NCBI GenBank assembly: GCA_030642585.1
Contig: DAOWNN010000175.1
Location: 1 to 5,505, forward strand
From: Bacteroidota bacterium
GTDB taxonomy: Bacteria; Bacteroidota; Bacteroidia; Bacteroidales; VadinHA17
Direction: 5' to 3'
Length of the DNA stretch: 5,505 bases
In this document: positions 1-5,388 of the stretch, one piece after another
Layout: each line of letters begins with the position of its first letter
Position numbering within the stretch: position 1 is the stretch's first letter
The notes under the pieces: model-generated
What the model was told of the DNA's origin: nothing
Databases searched by the model: none
The model's input: only the letters and a program-made list of their open reading frames with translations
Translations under genes and position numbers: made by a program

Positions 1-378
1 AAGGCTGTACAGCCTGTGATGTTAAAGCAAAGATCTGGATCTATCATCAATATGAGTTCAGTGGTTGGCGTAAGTGGAAATGCGGGACAATCTAATTATT
101 CTGCATCCAAGGCAGGAATGATTGGTTTTACAAAATCCATTTCCAAGGAAGTAGGTTCAAGAGGAATCAGGTGTAATGCAATTGCCCCAGGGTTTATTGA
201 AACTGAAATGACTGCTAAATTGCCCGAAGATGTTAAAAAAGTATGGGTGCAGCAAATCCCTTTGAGAAGGGGTGGCAGTCCTGAAGATGTTGCAAATACA
301 GCTCTTTTCCTTGCATCAGATCTTTCTTCTTATGTAACCGGACAGGTTGTTCATGTATGTGGCGGGATGAACACCTAG
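1..378 (+). CDS. fabG: 3-oxoacyl-[acyl-carrier-protein] reductase (FabG), C-terminal half, 5' end cut by window edge
   Basis: Short-chain dehydrogenase/reductase that uses NADPH to reduce 3-oxoacyl-ACP in fatty-acid chain elongation in the cytoplasm. The frame is open from base 1 to the TAG stop and gives 125 residues. They correspond to roughly residue 119 to the end of E. coli FabG (about 244 aa), so about half the protein, including the Rossmann nucleotide-binding loop, lies outside the window. Visible landmarks are INMSS with the catalytic Ser (fragment residue 20), YSASK with catalytic Tyr33 and Lys37 spaced as in the family (Ser to Tyr 13, Tyr to Lys 4), the strand-turn N-A-I-A-P-G-F-I-E-T that follows in FabG, and the C-terminal S-Y-V-T-G-Q-V-V-H-V-C-G-G-M-N-T. 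The GTG and ATG codons at 16 and 19 are internal, not starts. FabG is much more likely than another SDR because of the long match through IPLRRGGSPEDVANTALFLA, but exact substrate use cannot be proven from half a protein. Confidence 0.93.
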   Translation, partial: KAVQPVMLKQRSGSIINMSSVVGVSGNAGQSNYSASKAGMIGFTKSISKEVGSRGIRCNAIAPGFIETEMTAKLPEDVKKVWVQQIPLRRGGSPEDVANTALFLASDLSSYVTGQVVHVCGGMNT

Positions 379-387
379 AGGAATGAT

Positions 388-420
388 TAATGTCTAATGA
401 ATAATGTCTAATGAATAATG
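388..420. repeat. 14-bp tandem repeat, about 2.4 copies
   Basis: The unit TAATGTCTAATGAA occurs at 388-401 and again at 402-415 without change, followed by a partial copy TAATG (416-420) that decays into ATTAG. It begins 9 bases after the fabG stop. Its units contain stop codons in several frames, so it does not extend any protein. It is a simple intergenic repeat with no visible function. Confidence 0.85.
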
Positions 421-460
421 ATTAGTGAAGAATTGATGTTTATTTATGCAAAAAGGGGCA

Positions 461-495
461 GGGTTTAGGTTTTTCCTAAACCATTTACTTTATTA
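461..495 (+). terminator. Probable intrinsic terminator downstream of fabG
   Basis: A perfect 8-bp stem, GGTTTAGG (462-469) and CCTAAACC (475-482), encloses a five-T loop and is followed by the U-rich but interrupted tail ATTTACTTTATT. It lies 83 bases past the fabG stop and would separate the fab transcript from the lipoprotein genes. The tail is not a clean T-run, so efficiency is uncertain. On the opposite strand the hairpin is followed by CTGCCCCTTTTT, so it might also act that way. Confidence 0.6.
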
Positions 496-533
496 AGACT
501 CCGGAATGCACGGTCAGTGGGCAAATGCAGAGG

Positions 534-557
534 AACTACGTAGTATACTACGTAGTT
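534..557. promoter_or_regulatory. Perfect 24-bp palindrome made of two 10-bp palindromes; operator-like or second terminator
   Basis: The 24 bases are identical to their own reverse complement. Inside are two copies of the 10-bp palindrome ACTACGTAGT (535-544 and 547-556) on a 12-bp pitch, separated by AT. The nested symmetry with roughly helical spacing suits a site for two regulator dimers. It ends 15 bases before the TAAGTTTG box of the next gene, where a -33 element would lie, so a bound protein would be well placed to control that promoter. A competing reading is a terminator: a 10-bp stem with a TATA loop followed by AATTTTT. Sequence alone does not decide between them. Confidence 0.55.
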
Positions 558-572
558 AATTTTTCACAATTT

Positions 573-580
573 TAAGTTTG
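573..580 (+). promoter_or_regulatory. Bacteroidota-type -7 promoter box (TAAGTTTG)
   Basis: This is an exact match to the TAnnTTTG consensus known for the primary sigma factor of Bacteroidota. Only 11 bases separate it from the ATG at 592, so transcription would start roughly 5-8 bases before the start codon and give an almost leaderless mRNA. No clear TTTG-like -33 element is seen. The place where it should lie overlaps the right half of the palindrome at 534-557. Confidence 0.55.
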
Positions 581-591
581 ATTTCCGGCGT

Positions 592-1626
592 ATGAAAATT
601 AGAATACTGTTTAATGTGATGTTTATATCGCTTTTACTGGCCAGCTCGTGCAAGATGGCAAGTATTGTTGTGGATGTCCGCCAGCCTGCAATGTGGTTTT
701 TACCAGACTCTATTATTGAAATTAGCTTAAATAACAGGATACAGGATAGTATTCAAAATACTATCAGCATTACAAAAGATATGATTTTAAAAGGGAAGGG
801 GCTGGAAGGAATGCCGCATAAAGCTTCTGATATTACTTTAAAATCTATGAAAGATGAGCTTGCGAGAAGTGACAGGTTTTCTGTTGCTTCAATAATTTTT
901 GTGAATCCCGGAAATCAATTTCAGCATCAACTTCCAATTCCCCTGGATCCTCAAGTAGTGATTGATATATGCAAGTATGAAAAAACTGATGCAATAATAT
1001 CTTTGGAACAGTTAAAACCCTACACAGATATAAGTTTCAGGTCTTATGATGTAAAAAAAGAAATTGACAGGAACAGGGTTTGGTCAAATAATATTGTTTA
1101 TGAAACCCGTAAAACTACTTATGAGATTGCAAGATTGGTTGTGGGGGTTGAAATAGATTGGCGGGTTTATAACGGAAAAGATGGAAAGGTCTTGCATGAA
1201 AAGACTATATATGATTCCCTGGCTTATGAAGCACAGTCCCTGACACGGGAAGATGCACAAAGAAAATTGCCTTCTGCGTCTCAAACCCTCTCGAAAATAA
1301 GTACTATAAATGGACTAAAACTACTTGAAAACCTCTCACCATCTTTTCTGACTGTGGAAAGAAACTACTTCAGGTATGGAAATCAGAACTTCAGAGAGGC
1401 CTACCATCTTGTATTGTTTCGTCGCTGGACAGATGCCGAATTAATATGGGAAAAGGATATGACTGGCAGAGACCCGAAAATAAGCTCCAAAGCTGCTTAC
1501 AACCTTGCATTAGTTGCAGAAATGGAGGGTAAACTTGACAGGGCCAGGGAACTCATTGAACGGGCCTATGATCTGAATCCAACGGTTGAAATCAGTAAGT
1601 ATAAGACTCTTCTTGAAACACGTTAA
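592..1626 (+). CDS. DUF6340-like lipoprotein with C-terminal helical (TPR-like) hairpin, paralogue 1
   Basis: Predicted 344-residue envelope lipoprotein of unknown function. Residues 1-20 form a lipoprotein signal: Lys2 and Arg4, a hydrophobic run, then L-L-A-S-S with Cys20 as the probable lipidated residue. Starting at the next Met (residue 10) would lose the positive n-region, so 592 is preferred. The mature protein opens with V-V-D-V-R-Q-P-A, like the start of the Bacteroidota DUF6340 lipoproteins I recall. A central alpha/beta region follows, with D-A-I-I-S-L-E-Q (about 133-140) and V-E-I-D-W-R-V-Y (186-193). The C-terminus (about 263-344) has W-T-D-A-E-L-I-W-E, then A-A-Y-N-L-A-L-V-A-E and R-A-Y-D-L-N-P, typical of paired TPR-type helices. 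No acidic surface-export tag is evident after Cys20, so a periplasm-facing location is a guess. It ends in TAA. The downstream gene is a paralogue with the same architecture but low overall identity. Family assignment is from memory of the pattern, not a search. Confidence 0.8.
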   Translation: MKIRILFNVMFISLLLASSCKMASIVVDVRQPAMWFLPDSIIEISLNNRIQDSIQNTISITKDMILKGKGLEGMPHKASDITLKSMKDELARSDRFSVASIIFVNPGNQFQHQLPIPLDPQVVIDICKYEKTDAIISLEQLKPYTDISFRSYDVKKEIDRNRVWSNNIVYETRKTTYEIARLVVGVEIDWRVYNGKDGKVLHEKTIYDSLAYEAQSLTREDAQRKLPSASQTLSKISTINGLKLLENLSPSFLTVERNYFRYGNQNFREAYHLVLFRRWTDAELIWEKDMTGRDPKISSKAAYNLALVAEMEGKLDRARELIERAYDLNPTVEISKYKTLLETR

Positions 1627-1670
1627 TGCTCTTTTTAGGATACACGTCATGTCAGGATGATATTGTCGAG

Positions 1671-1702
1671 TTCGACAGGCTCAGACTTCGACAGGCTCAG
1701 AC
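1671..1702. repeat. 16-bp perfect tandem repeat (TTCGACAGGCTCAGAC x2)
   Basis: Two back-to-back identical copies lie at 1671-1686 and 1687-1702 in the spacer between the two lipoprotein genes. They are preceded by TGTCGAG, so TCGA-centred motifs recur at 1664-1674. The reverse strand reads GTCTGAGCCTGTCGAA, resembling the short 'GAGCCTGTCGAA' element I recognise as scattered between genes in many Bacteroidota genomes. It ends 28 bases before the promoter box of the next gene. Function is unknown. Confidence 0.8.
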
Positions 1703-1729
1703 TGACTGAATTATCTTTAGAGAGTATGC

Positions 1730-1737
1730 TAATTTTG
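1730..1737 (+). promoter_or_regulatory. Bacteroidota-type -7 promoter box (TAATTTTG)
   Basis: This is a second exact TAnnTTTG match, 7 bases before the ATG at 1745. It implies that the second lipoprotein gene has its own start of transcription only a few bases from the initiation codon. No convincing -33 element is seen around 1706-1712. The same arrangement precedes the first paralogue, which raises confidence in both. Confidence 0.5.
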
Positions 1738-1744
1738 GGTTTTT

Positions 1745-2764
1745 ATGGCAGGAAAAAATACTATATTATTCCTTCTTTTATTGGGTATTTTCAGTTGCAG
1801 TAGCTATGAGAAATTACCGATTCAGATTCTTGCACCATCTGAAAAACCCCTTCCTTCAGGTCTTGGCAGATATCTTTATTTAAACAGGATTCCTTCTCTT
1901 TTGGGTGATAATGATACCATCCAGACAGGAAGCATTGATCTTCCTTCTTCATACCTTAATTATATTTCATGGGAAATTATAAATTTAAGTCTTGATGTTA
2001 TTGACCGATCACCATTGAAGGATTCTGTAATGATTGATACTATCATTTATGAAGAGTTTTATGAAGTTAAAATAGGGGAGAGCCTGGATTCTGTATTTAT
2101 TTCCGAACTATGCATACAAGATAGCCTGAAAGGTATTATCTCTCTTGAGGGACTGAGTTTATGGGATACTGTTTTTTTCTTACCTCAACATAGTTATCCG
2201 GAGGATGATTCCTCAATGAACGCTTATTATTATTGTGTGAATATGTTTATACCAGAGATAAAGTGGCGTATTTATTCAAAAACCGGACAGGTGGAGGAAG
2301 AATACCTGATTAATGATACTCTTATGTGGTATTCAATGGGGGAAACAAAAGATATTGCATGGTATTTTCTTCCCGAAACCGAGACAATATTACATGAGCT
2401 TGCCAGTACTGTTGCGACAGATTTCTCTGAAAAGATTGTCCCGGTTTGGATCAATGTAAACCGGATATTCTATCACCGTGGTTCCACTAAAATGCTTATG
2501 GCAGCAAAGCTGGTGCGTGAGAATTCATGGGATGAAGCTGCCAGGATCTGGCAAAAAATGGCAGAAACGGAAAGTCCGGGAATTGCTTCTAAAGCTGCAT
2601 TTAATATGGCACTGGCCTGTGAATTGTCAGACAGGCTGGAATTGGCATTGACCTGGATCAATAAGGCATGGAATATAGAACAAAATGACCTGGCTGTAGC
2701 CTATTCAAGGATTCTGCGGGAGAGGGTAAGAAAAACAGATACAGTGAATGAGCAACTCAAGTAG
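1745..2764 (+). CDS. DUF6340-like lipoprotein with C-terminal helical (TPR-like) hairpin, paralogue 2
   Basis: Predicted 339-residue envelope lipoprotein of unknown function. The signal is M-A-G-K, then I-L-F-L-L-L-L-G, then I-F-S with Cys18 as the probable lipidation site. Phe at -2 is unusual but the rest fits. ATG 1745 is the only start that keeps the signal; there is no Shine-Dalgarno site, as is common in this phylum. Shared landmarks with the upstream gene, in the same order, are G-I-I-S-L-E-G (130-136), I-P-E-I-K-W-R-I-Y (169-177, against V-E-I-D-W-R-V-Y), W-D-E-A-A-R-I-W (262-269) and S-K-A-A-F-N-M-A-L-A (282-291, against S-K-A-A-Y-N-L-A-L-V). The last ~80 residues (about 260-325) resemble a TPR-type helix pair and are the best conserved part. 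The middle has diverged and is rich in Tyr, Ile and acidic residues. The gene could be read from its own promoter or together with the upstream gene; the gap is 118 bp. It ends in TAG and faces the convergent repeat-protein gene. Confidence 0.82.
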   Translation: MAGKNTILFLLLLGIFSCSSYEKLPIQILAPSEKPLPSGLGRYLYLNRIPSLLGDNDTIQTGSIDLPSSYLNYISWEIINLSLDVIDRSPLKDSVMIDTIIYEEFYEVKIGESLDSVFISELCIQDSLKGIISLEGLSLWDTVFFLPQHSYPEDDSSMNAYYYCVNMFIPEIKWRIYSKTGQVEEEYLINDTLMWYSMGETKDIAWYFLPETETILHELASTVATDFSEKIVPVWINVNRIFYHRGSTKMLMAAKLVRENSWDEAARIWQKMAETESPGIASKAAFNMALACELSDRLELALTWINKAWNIEQNDLAVAYSRILRERVRKTDTVNEQLK

Positions 2765-2769
2765 AATAT

Positions 2770-2878
2770 TTTCTCGCAGATACCGCAGATTTACGCAGAT
2801 GAATTTGAGTGAAAATCTCAAGCAGGTAATGCAGATTTATTAAAATAATCTGCGCTTATCAGCGTAATCAGCGTGAAA
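2770..2878. terminator. Large imperfect inverted repeat of CGCAGAT units between convergent genes; probable bidirectional terminator
   Basis: The left arm (2770-2800) contains three spaced GCAGAT motifs in the pattern CGCAGAT-CGCAGAT-CGCAGAT. The right arm (2848-2878) is its reverse complement at 23 of 31 positions. The ~47-base interior has smaller pairings, GCAGATT (2831-2837) with AATCTGC (2847-2853) and GAG with CTC around 2807-2819. It fills almost the whole gap between the stop at 2764 and the stop at 2883-2885. Both arms are near-repeats of themselves (period about 9-10), a style common in Bacteroidota intergenic DNA. A clean T-run is absent, so the terminator role is inferred from position. 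Confidence 0.6.
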
Positions 2879-2882
2879 TGTT

Positions 2883-5234
2883 TTACCACAAATTCCGCCA
2901 ATCTGTTCCATCCCATACTCTCAACATATGACCTGTTGCATCATAATATACAGTTCCTTCCGCAGGATTTGCAGGTGCATCACCTGGTTCCAGCACCATA
3001 AAATCCCTGATATTAACATTTGCATTCAGTCTGATATGATCATTATCAAATTCACCATAGATCAAGGCCTGGCTGCTGTCAGCTGACCAATTGGAAATAT
3101 ATAGTTTATGAGATCCTAACTCATTGAAACCTGCTTCTGGTCCAAGGAAAACATTTCGTGATCCGGTCTGGTTACTCCAGCCGGCATCATTACCAAGAAA
3201 TACATTCCAGGATCCTGTAGTGTTGTTATTTCCCGCATAGGCACCCATGAATGCATTACCCTGGCCTTCTGTATTATTACGGGCAGATTCATGTCCAAGG
3301 AAGGTATTATTGCTTCCAAAGGTATTCTCGTTTCCTGTCCTGTTTCCAAGAAATACATTAGCATGCCCCGAATCATTCTTATTTCCACTTTCGTTACCAA
3401 TAAAAATATTGGAGAAAGCTGTATCACTAAAAGCTCCTGCATACTGACCAATGAAAATATTATCACCACCTGTGGTATTACTAAAACCACTACTTTTTCC
3501 AATAAAGATATTTGCATTTCCCGTAGTATTTCTATTACCTGAGGCCCTGCCCAGGAAGGTGTTGTCATATCCTTCTGTATTGTGCCAACCCGACCATGTT
3601 CCAATGAACACGTTTTTAACCCCCGTGGTATTCATAGTTCCAGCCTCCTCACCAATAAACACATTTGAGAAACCATCGGTGTTAAACTGTCCGGTTCTGG
3701 TACCTATAAACACATTATAACTACCTGTAGAGTTCCTCATCCCGGAGGAGTCGCCGATAAATATATTATCAACACCTTCATTATTATAATAGCCGGAATA
3801 ATTTCCGATAAAAACATTAGAATATGCATTCCCATTAAGGAAACCACTGTATTCACCCAGGAAGATATTATGAGATCCTTCGGCATTATGCTTTCCACTA
3901 TAAGTACCAAGGAAGATATTCTTCTCACCTAAAGTATTTCCTCGTCCGGCATCCTGTCCAATAAACACATTTGAGCTCCCTTCAGAATTGCTCATACCTG
4001 AATTTACACCCATAAATACATTATGAATTCCGCTTGTATTATAAGCACCGGCAGAATCTCCGATAAAAACATTTTCATAACCTGCGGCATTATTTCTACC
4101 GGAATTATTTCCAATAAAAATATTGCGATTACTGCTTTCGTTGTTTATACCTGCAAATTTGCCAATGAATATATTATCAGATCCGATTGTATTTGAAAAG
4201 CCACTGCTCCTGCCAATAAATATATTTGCGTTTCCTGTTGTATTGGCAACTCCTGTTGCTCTTCCTACGAATACATTGGAATATCCTTCGGTATTGCTCC
4301 AGCCTGAGTAAGTTCCAACAAAAACATTTCTATCTCCTGTTGTGTTACTTAATCCGGCTTCATCACCAATACTTACATTTTGGAATCCTGTTGTATTAAA
4401 CTGGCCGGCTTTGCTTCCAATATAAACATTGCGCATTCCTGAAGTGTTTGAATAACCGGCTGAATCACCAATAAATAGATTTTTATATCCATCATCGTTG
4501 TAATATCCGGCCAAATGTCCTAAAAATATATTTTGGCTACCGATTGTATTATGGTAACCAGCCTGGTAACCAAAAAATGTATTATATATCCCAGTTGTGT
4601 TGTTTAAACCTGCCTGGTGCCCAATAAAATAGTTGTCCAGTCCAAGGTACATAAGACCATCTGTCTCTCCCTTTCCTGGCGTAAACCCTCCTATTGCAAA
4701 CCCTCCCTTTCTGCCTTTTCCAGTTTGAGTCTGATCAATGTAAACACGAACACTATCTGAACCTACCATGAAATAATCATTGGTGAGTCCTTTTCCGGGA
4801 GTAAAGCCGCCAATAGCAAAACCACCTTTGCGTCGTTTTCCGGATCCCTCCTCTACAAATATTCTTACTCCGGAGTTGTATACAGCAAAGACTGTTTGTC
4901 CGTCATTTCTTTTTACTTCAAACAATGCAGAGTCAGCATTCATATCTATAGAACCCTGAATACCAAGTTTCTCAAGAGAGGAAACTGACTGTGTATTCAA
5001 AGCATAAGGCACTGATAATAACTCTGCATTTCCAAAGTCCTGGAAGCTATTTCCATCTTTCAGATCAAGTTGCACCCTTAAATAAAAGGGTCCGGAGCTC
5101 CAGTCGACATCCACACTGTTTACATCACCCACCTTAATATTTAGCATTCCAATTGAATTGGTACTTACACCTGTCTGGGTTTCTGTCCAGGCCTGCGACC
5201 CTGTAGTACTTCCCTGCAGGATCTCGAATTTCAC
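2883..5234 (-). CDS. Secreted fibre-like repeat protein (thirty 17-residue NVFIG..AG..NTTG repeats), signal peptide out of frame
   Basis: Continuous frame of 783 residues counted from the GTG codon at 5234. That GTG is only the first start-like codon in this frame and is not believed to be the true start. The same frame stays open upstream to 5363 and encodes T-L-F-A-Q-A-P-Q-K-F-N-Y-Q-A-V-V-R-D, the mature N-terminus typical of this Bacteroidota family. In order: an N-terminal beta-rich domain (1-80, ending S-V-P-Y-A-L-N); a stalk entry L-F-E-V-K-R-N-D-G-Q-T-V-F-A-V-Y (104-119); two copies of R-K-G-G-F-A-I-G-G-F-T-P-G-K-G (135-149 and 175-189); the repeat region (201-710); then L-Y-I-S-N (711 on) and a C-terminal module G-T-V-Y-Y-D...L-R-V-W-D-G-T-D-W (760-779). 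There is no S74 endosialidase chaperone at the end and no T9SS-type tail. By analogy with YadA-type heads a trimeric beta-solenoid fibre or adhesin is likely, but ligand and role are unknown. The ORFs lying over it in other frames are shadows. Confidence 0.85.
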   Translation of the reverse strand: MKFEILQGSTTGSQAWTETQTGVSTNSIGMLNIKVGDVNSVDVDWSSGPFYLRVQLDLKDGNSFQDFGNAELLSVPYALNTQSVSSLEKLGIQGSIDMNADSALFEVKRNDGQTVFAVYNSGVRIFVEEGSGKRRKGGFAIGGFTPGKGLTNDYFMVGSDSVRVYIDQTQTGKGRKGGFAIGGFTPGKGETDGLMYLGLDNYFIGHQAGLNNTTGIYNTFFGYQAGYHNTIGSQNIFLGHLAGYYNDDGYKNLFIGDSAGYSNTSGMRNVYIGSKAGQFNTTGFQNVSIGDEAGLSNTTGDRNVFVGTYSGWSNTEGYSNVFVGRATGVANTTGNANIFIGRSSGFSNTIGSDNIFIGKFAGINNESSNRNIFIGNNSGRNNAAGYENVFIGDSAGAYNTSGIHNVFMGVNSGMSNSEGSSNVFIGQDAGRGNTLGEKNIFLGTYSGKHNAEGSHNIFLGEYSGFLNGNAYSNVFIGNYSGYYNNEGVDNIFIGDSSGMRNSTGSYNVFIGTRTGQFNTDGFSNVFIGEEAGTMNTTGVKNVFIGTWSGWHNTEGYDNTFLGRASGNRNTTGNANIFIGKSSGFSNTTGGDNIFIGQYAGAFSDTAFSNIFIGNESGNKNDSGHANVFLGNRTGNENTFGSNNTFLGHESARNNTEGQGNAFMGAYAGNNNTTGSWNVFLGNDAGWSNQTGSRNVFLGPEAGFNELGSHKLYISNWSADSSQALIYGEFDNDHIRLNANVNIRDFMVLEPGDAPANPAEGTVYYDATGHMLRVWDGTDWRNLW
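3105..4634 (-). repeat. Thirty tandem 51-bp units coding 17-residue repeats
   Basis: The coding repeat runs without gaps for 30 units (residues 201-710 of the frame beginning at 5234). The consensus is N-[VIT]-F-[IL]-G-x-x-[AS]-G-x-x-N-T-x-G-x-x. Asn1 and Gly5 are present in all 30 units, Gly9 in 29, and Asn12 and Phe3 in 28 each. Unit 30 is degenerate at its end (E-L-G-S-H-K). Units differ widely at the x positions and at synonymous sites, so this is an old, protein-selected repeat and not a recently expanded satellite. Conserved small and Asn positions at a fixed pitch suit one solenoid coil per unit. Confidence 0.95.
3360..4532 (-). repeat. Higher-order duplication: units 3-11 copied as units 17-25 (714-bp period)
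   Basis: Units match their partner 14 units later better than their neighbours. The best block is units 5-9 (4176-4430) against units 19-23 (3462-3716), where 61 of 85 residues agree. Diagnostic shared variants include Q-F-N-T in 5 and 19, T-[YW]-S-G-W-x-N-T-E-G-Y in 7 and 21, and N-T-T-G-N-A-N-I-F-I-G then S-S-G-F-S-N-T in 8-9 and 22-23. Similarity fades at units 10/24 and toward units 2/16. The array therefore grew at least once by copying a block of about 14 units. Confidence 0.8.
4668..4841 (-). repeat. Two-copy coding repeat RKGGFAIGGFTPGKG, 120-bp period
   Basis: The motif appears at 4788-4841 (residues 132-149) and 4668-4721 (residues 172-189). In each case it follows a short basic stretch (G-K-R-R-K or G-K-G-R-K). 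Between the copies lies D-Y-F-M-V-G-S-D-S-V-R-V-Y-I. The protein is nearly identical, but the DNA differs at many third positions, showing selection on the amino acids. I recognise this Gly-rich element from other large Bacteroidota repeat proteins, where it precedes the stalk; its role is not known to me. Confidence 0.8.
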
Positions 5235-5388
5235 ATCCAGTGTTTTATCAGCCAGGATTGTTGCTCCGTCGCGAACTACTGCCTGGTAATTAAATTTTTG
5301 CGGAGCCTGGGCGAAGAGAGTGTTGAGTGATGAGTGAAAAGAAAAGAAAGAAAAACAAAGACTTTAGAAGTGGGGATTGTGTTTTCAT
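5235..5388 (-). other. 5' end of the repeat-protein gene: ATG and signal-peptide core, one base out of frame with the body
   Basis: An ATG at 5388-5386 opens M-K-T-Q-S-P-L-L-K-S-L-F-F-F-L-F-F-S-L, an ideal n-region and hydrophobic core. Its frame then runs into a TAA at 5292-5290 after 32 residues. The frame of the body (open from 5363) supplies the missing cleavage region S-L-N-T-L-F-A-Q followed by A-P-Q-K-F-N-Y-Q, but has no ATG, GTG or TTG upstream of 5234 before its own stop at 5364-5366. The two halves overlap over 5290-5363. From the first base of the ATG to the body frame the offset is one base too many, so losing 1 base, or losing one 7-base unit, joins them. As sequenced the export signal is not fused to the protein. 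Confidence 0.85.
5318..5338. repeat. Heptanucleotide tandem repeat (3 imperfect copies) at the frameshift point
   Basis: On the + strand the units are GAGTGTT, GAGTGAT and GAGTGAA. On the coding (minus) strand they read CACTCAT, CACTCAA and CACTCTC. The array lies inside the signal-peptide coding segment, next to a C/T-only tract (about 5339-5363). Because 7 is 3n+1, loss of one unit removes exactly the extra base of frame. Loss of either of the first two coding-strand units yields F-F-S-L-N-T-L-F-A-Q or F-F-S-L-I-T-L-F-A-Q, both good signal-peptide ends. Confidence 0.85.

Noticed and set aside
534..557. Palindrome as an insertion-sequence end or attachment site
   Set aside because: There is no transposase or integrase, no matching second end and no target duplication in the window.
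1084..1284. Small minus-strand open frames inside the lipoprotein genes (1084-1284, 2272-2454, 2473-2661)
   Set aside because: They are fully contained in well-supported + strand genes, without start signals or recognisable protein features.
2883..3104. C-terminal S74 endosialidase-type chaperone or T9SS sorting domain on the repeat protein
   Set aside because: The ~73 residues after the repeats are too short for the S74 domain, lack its motifs and do not end in the basic tail typical of T9SS signals.
3116..4311. Several 60-160-codon open frames on both strands within the repeat region (for example 3116-3604 minus, 3451-3720 plus)
   Set aside because: They are shadows of the 51-bp coding repeat read in other frames. 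Their apparent repeats follow the real gene's periodicity, and none has its own start signals.
3105..4634. CRISPR-like array because of the regular 51-bp periodicity
   Set aside because: The period is an exact multiple of three inside a long open frame. Units diverge at synonymous sites and there is no repeat/spacer alternation.
5232..5234. GTG at 5234 as the true start of the repeat protein
   Set aside because: It lies inside the conserved N-terminal domain (just after T-L-D) and would discard the F-N-Y-Q-A-V-V-R-D segment and any export signal. The same frame continues with clear homology upstream to about 5319, where the frameshift occurs.
5290..5363. Programmed -1 ribosomal frameshift on the T-rich tract joining the signal peptide to the body
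   Set aside because: The shift needed is +1 (skipping one base), so a classical -1 slip on T runs goes the wrong way. The longest T run is only five, and no stimulatory structure is evident.
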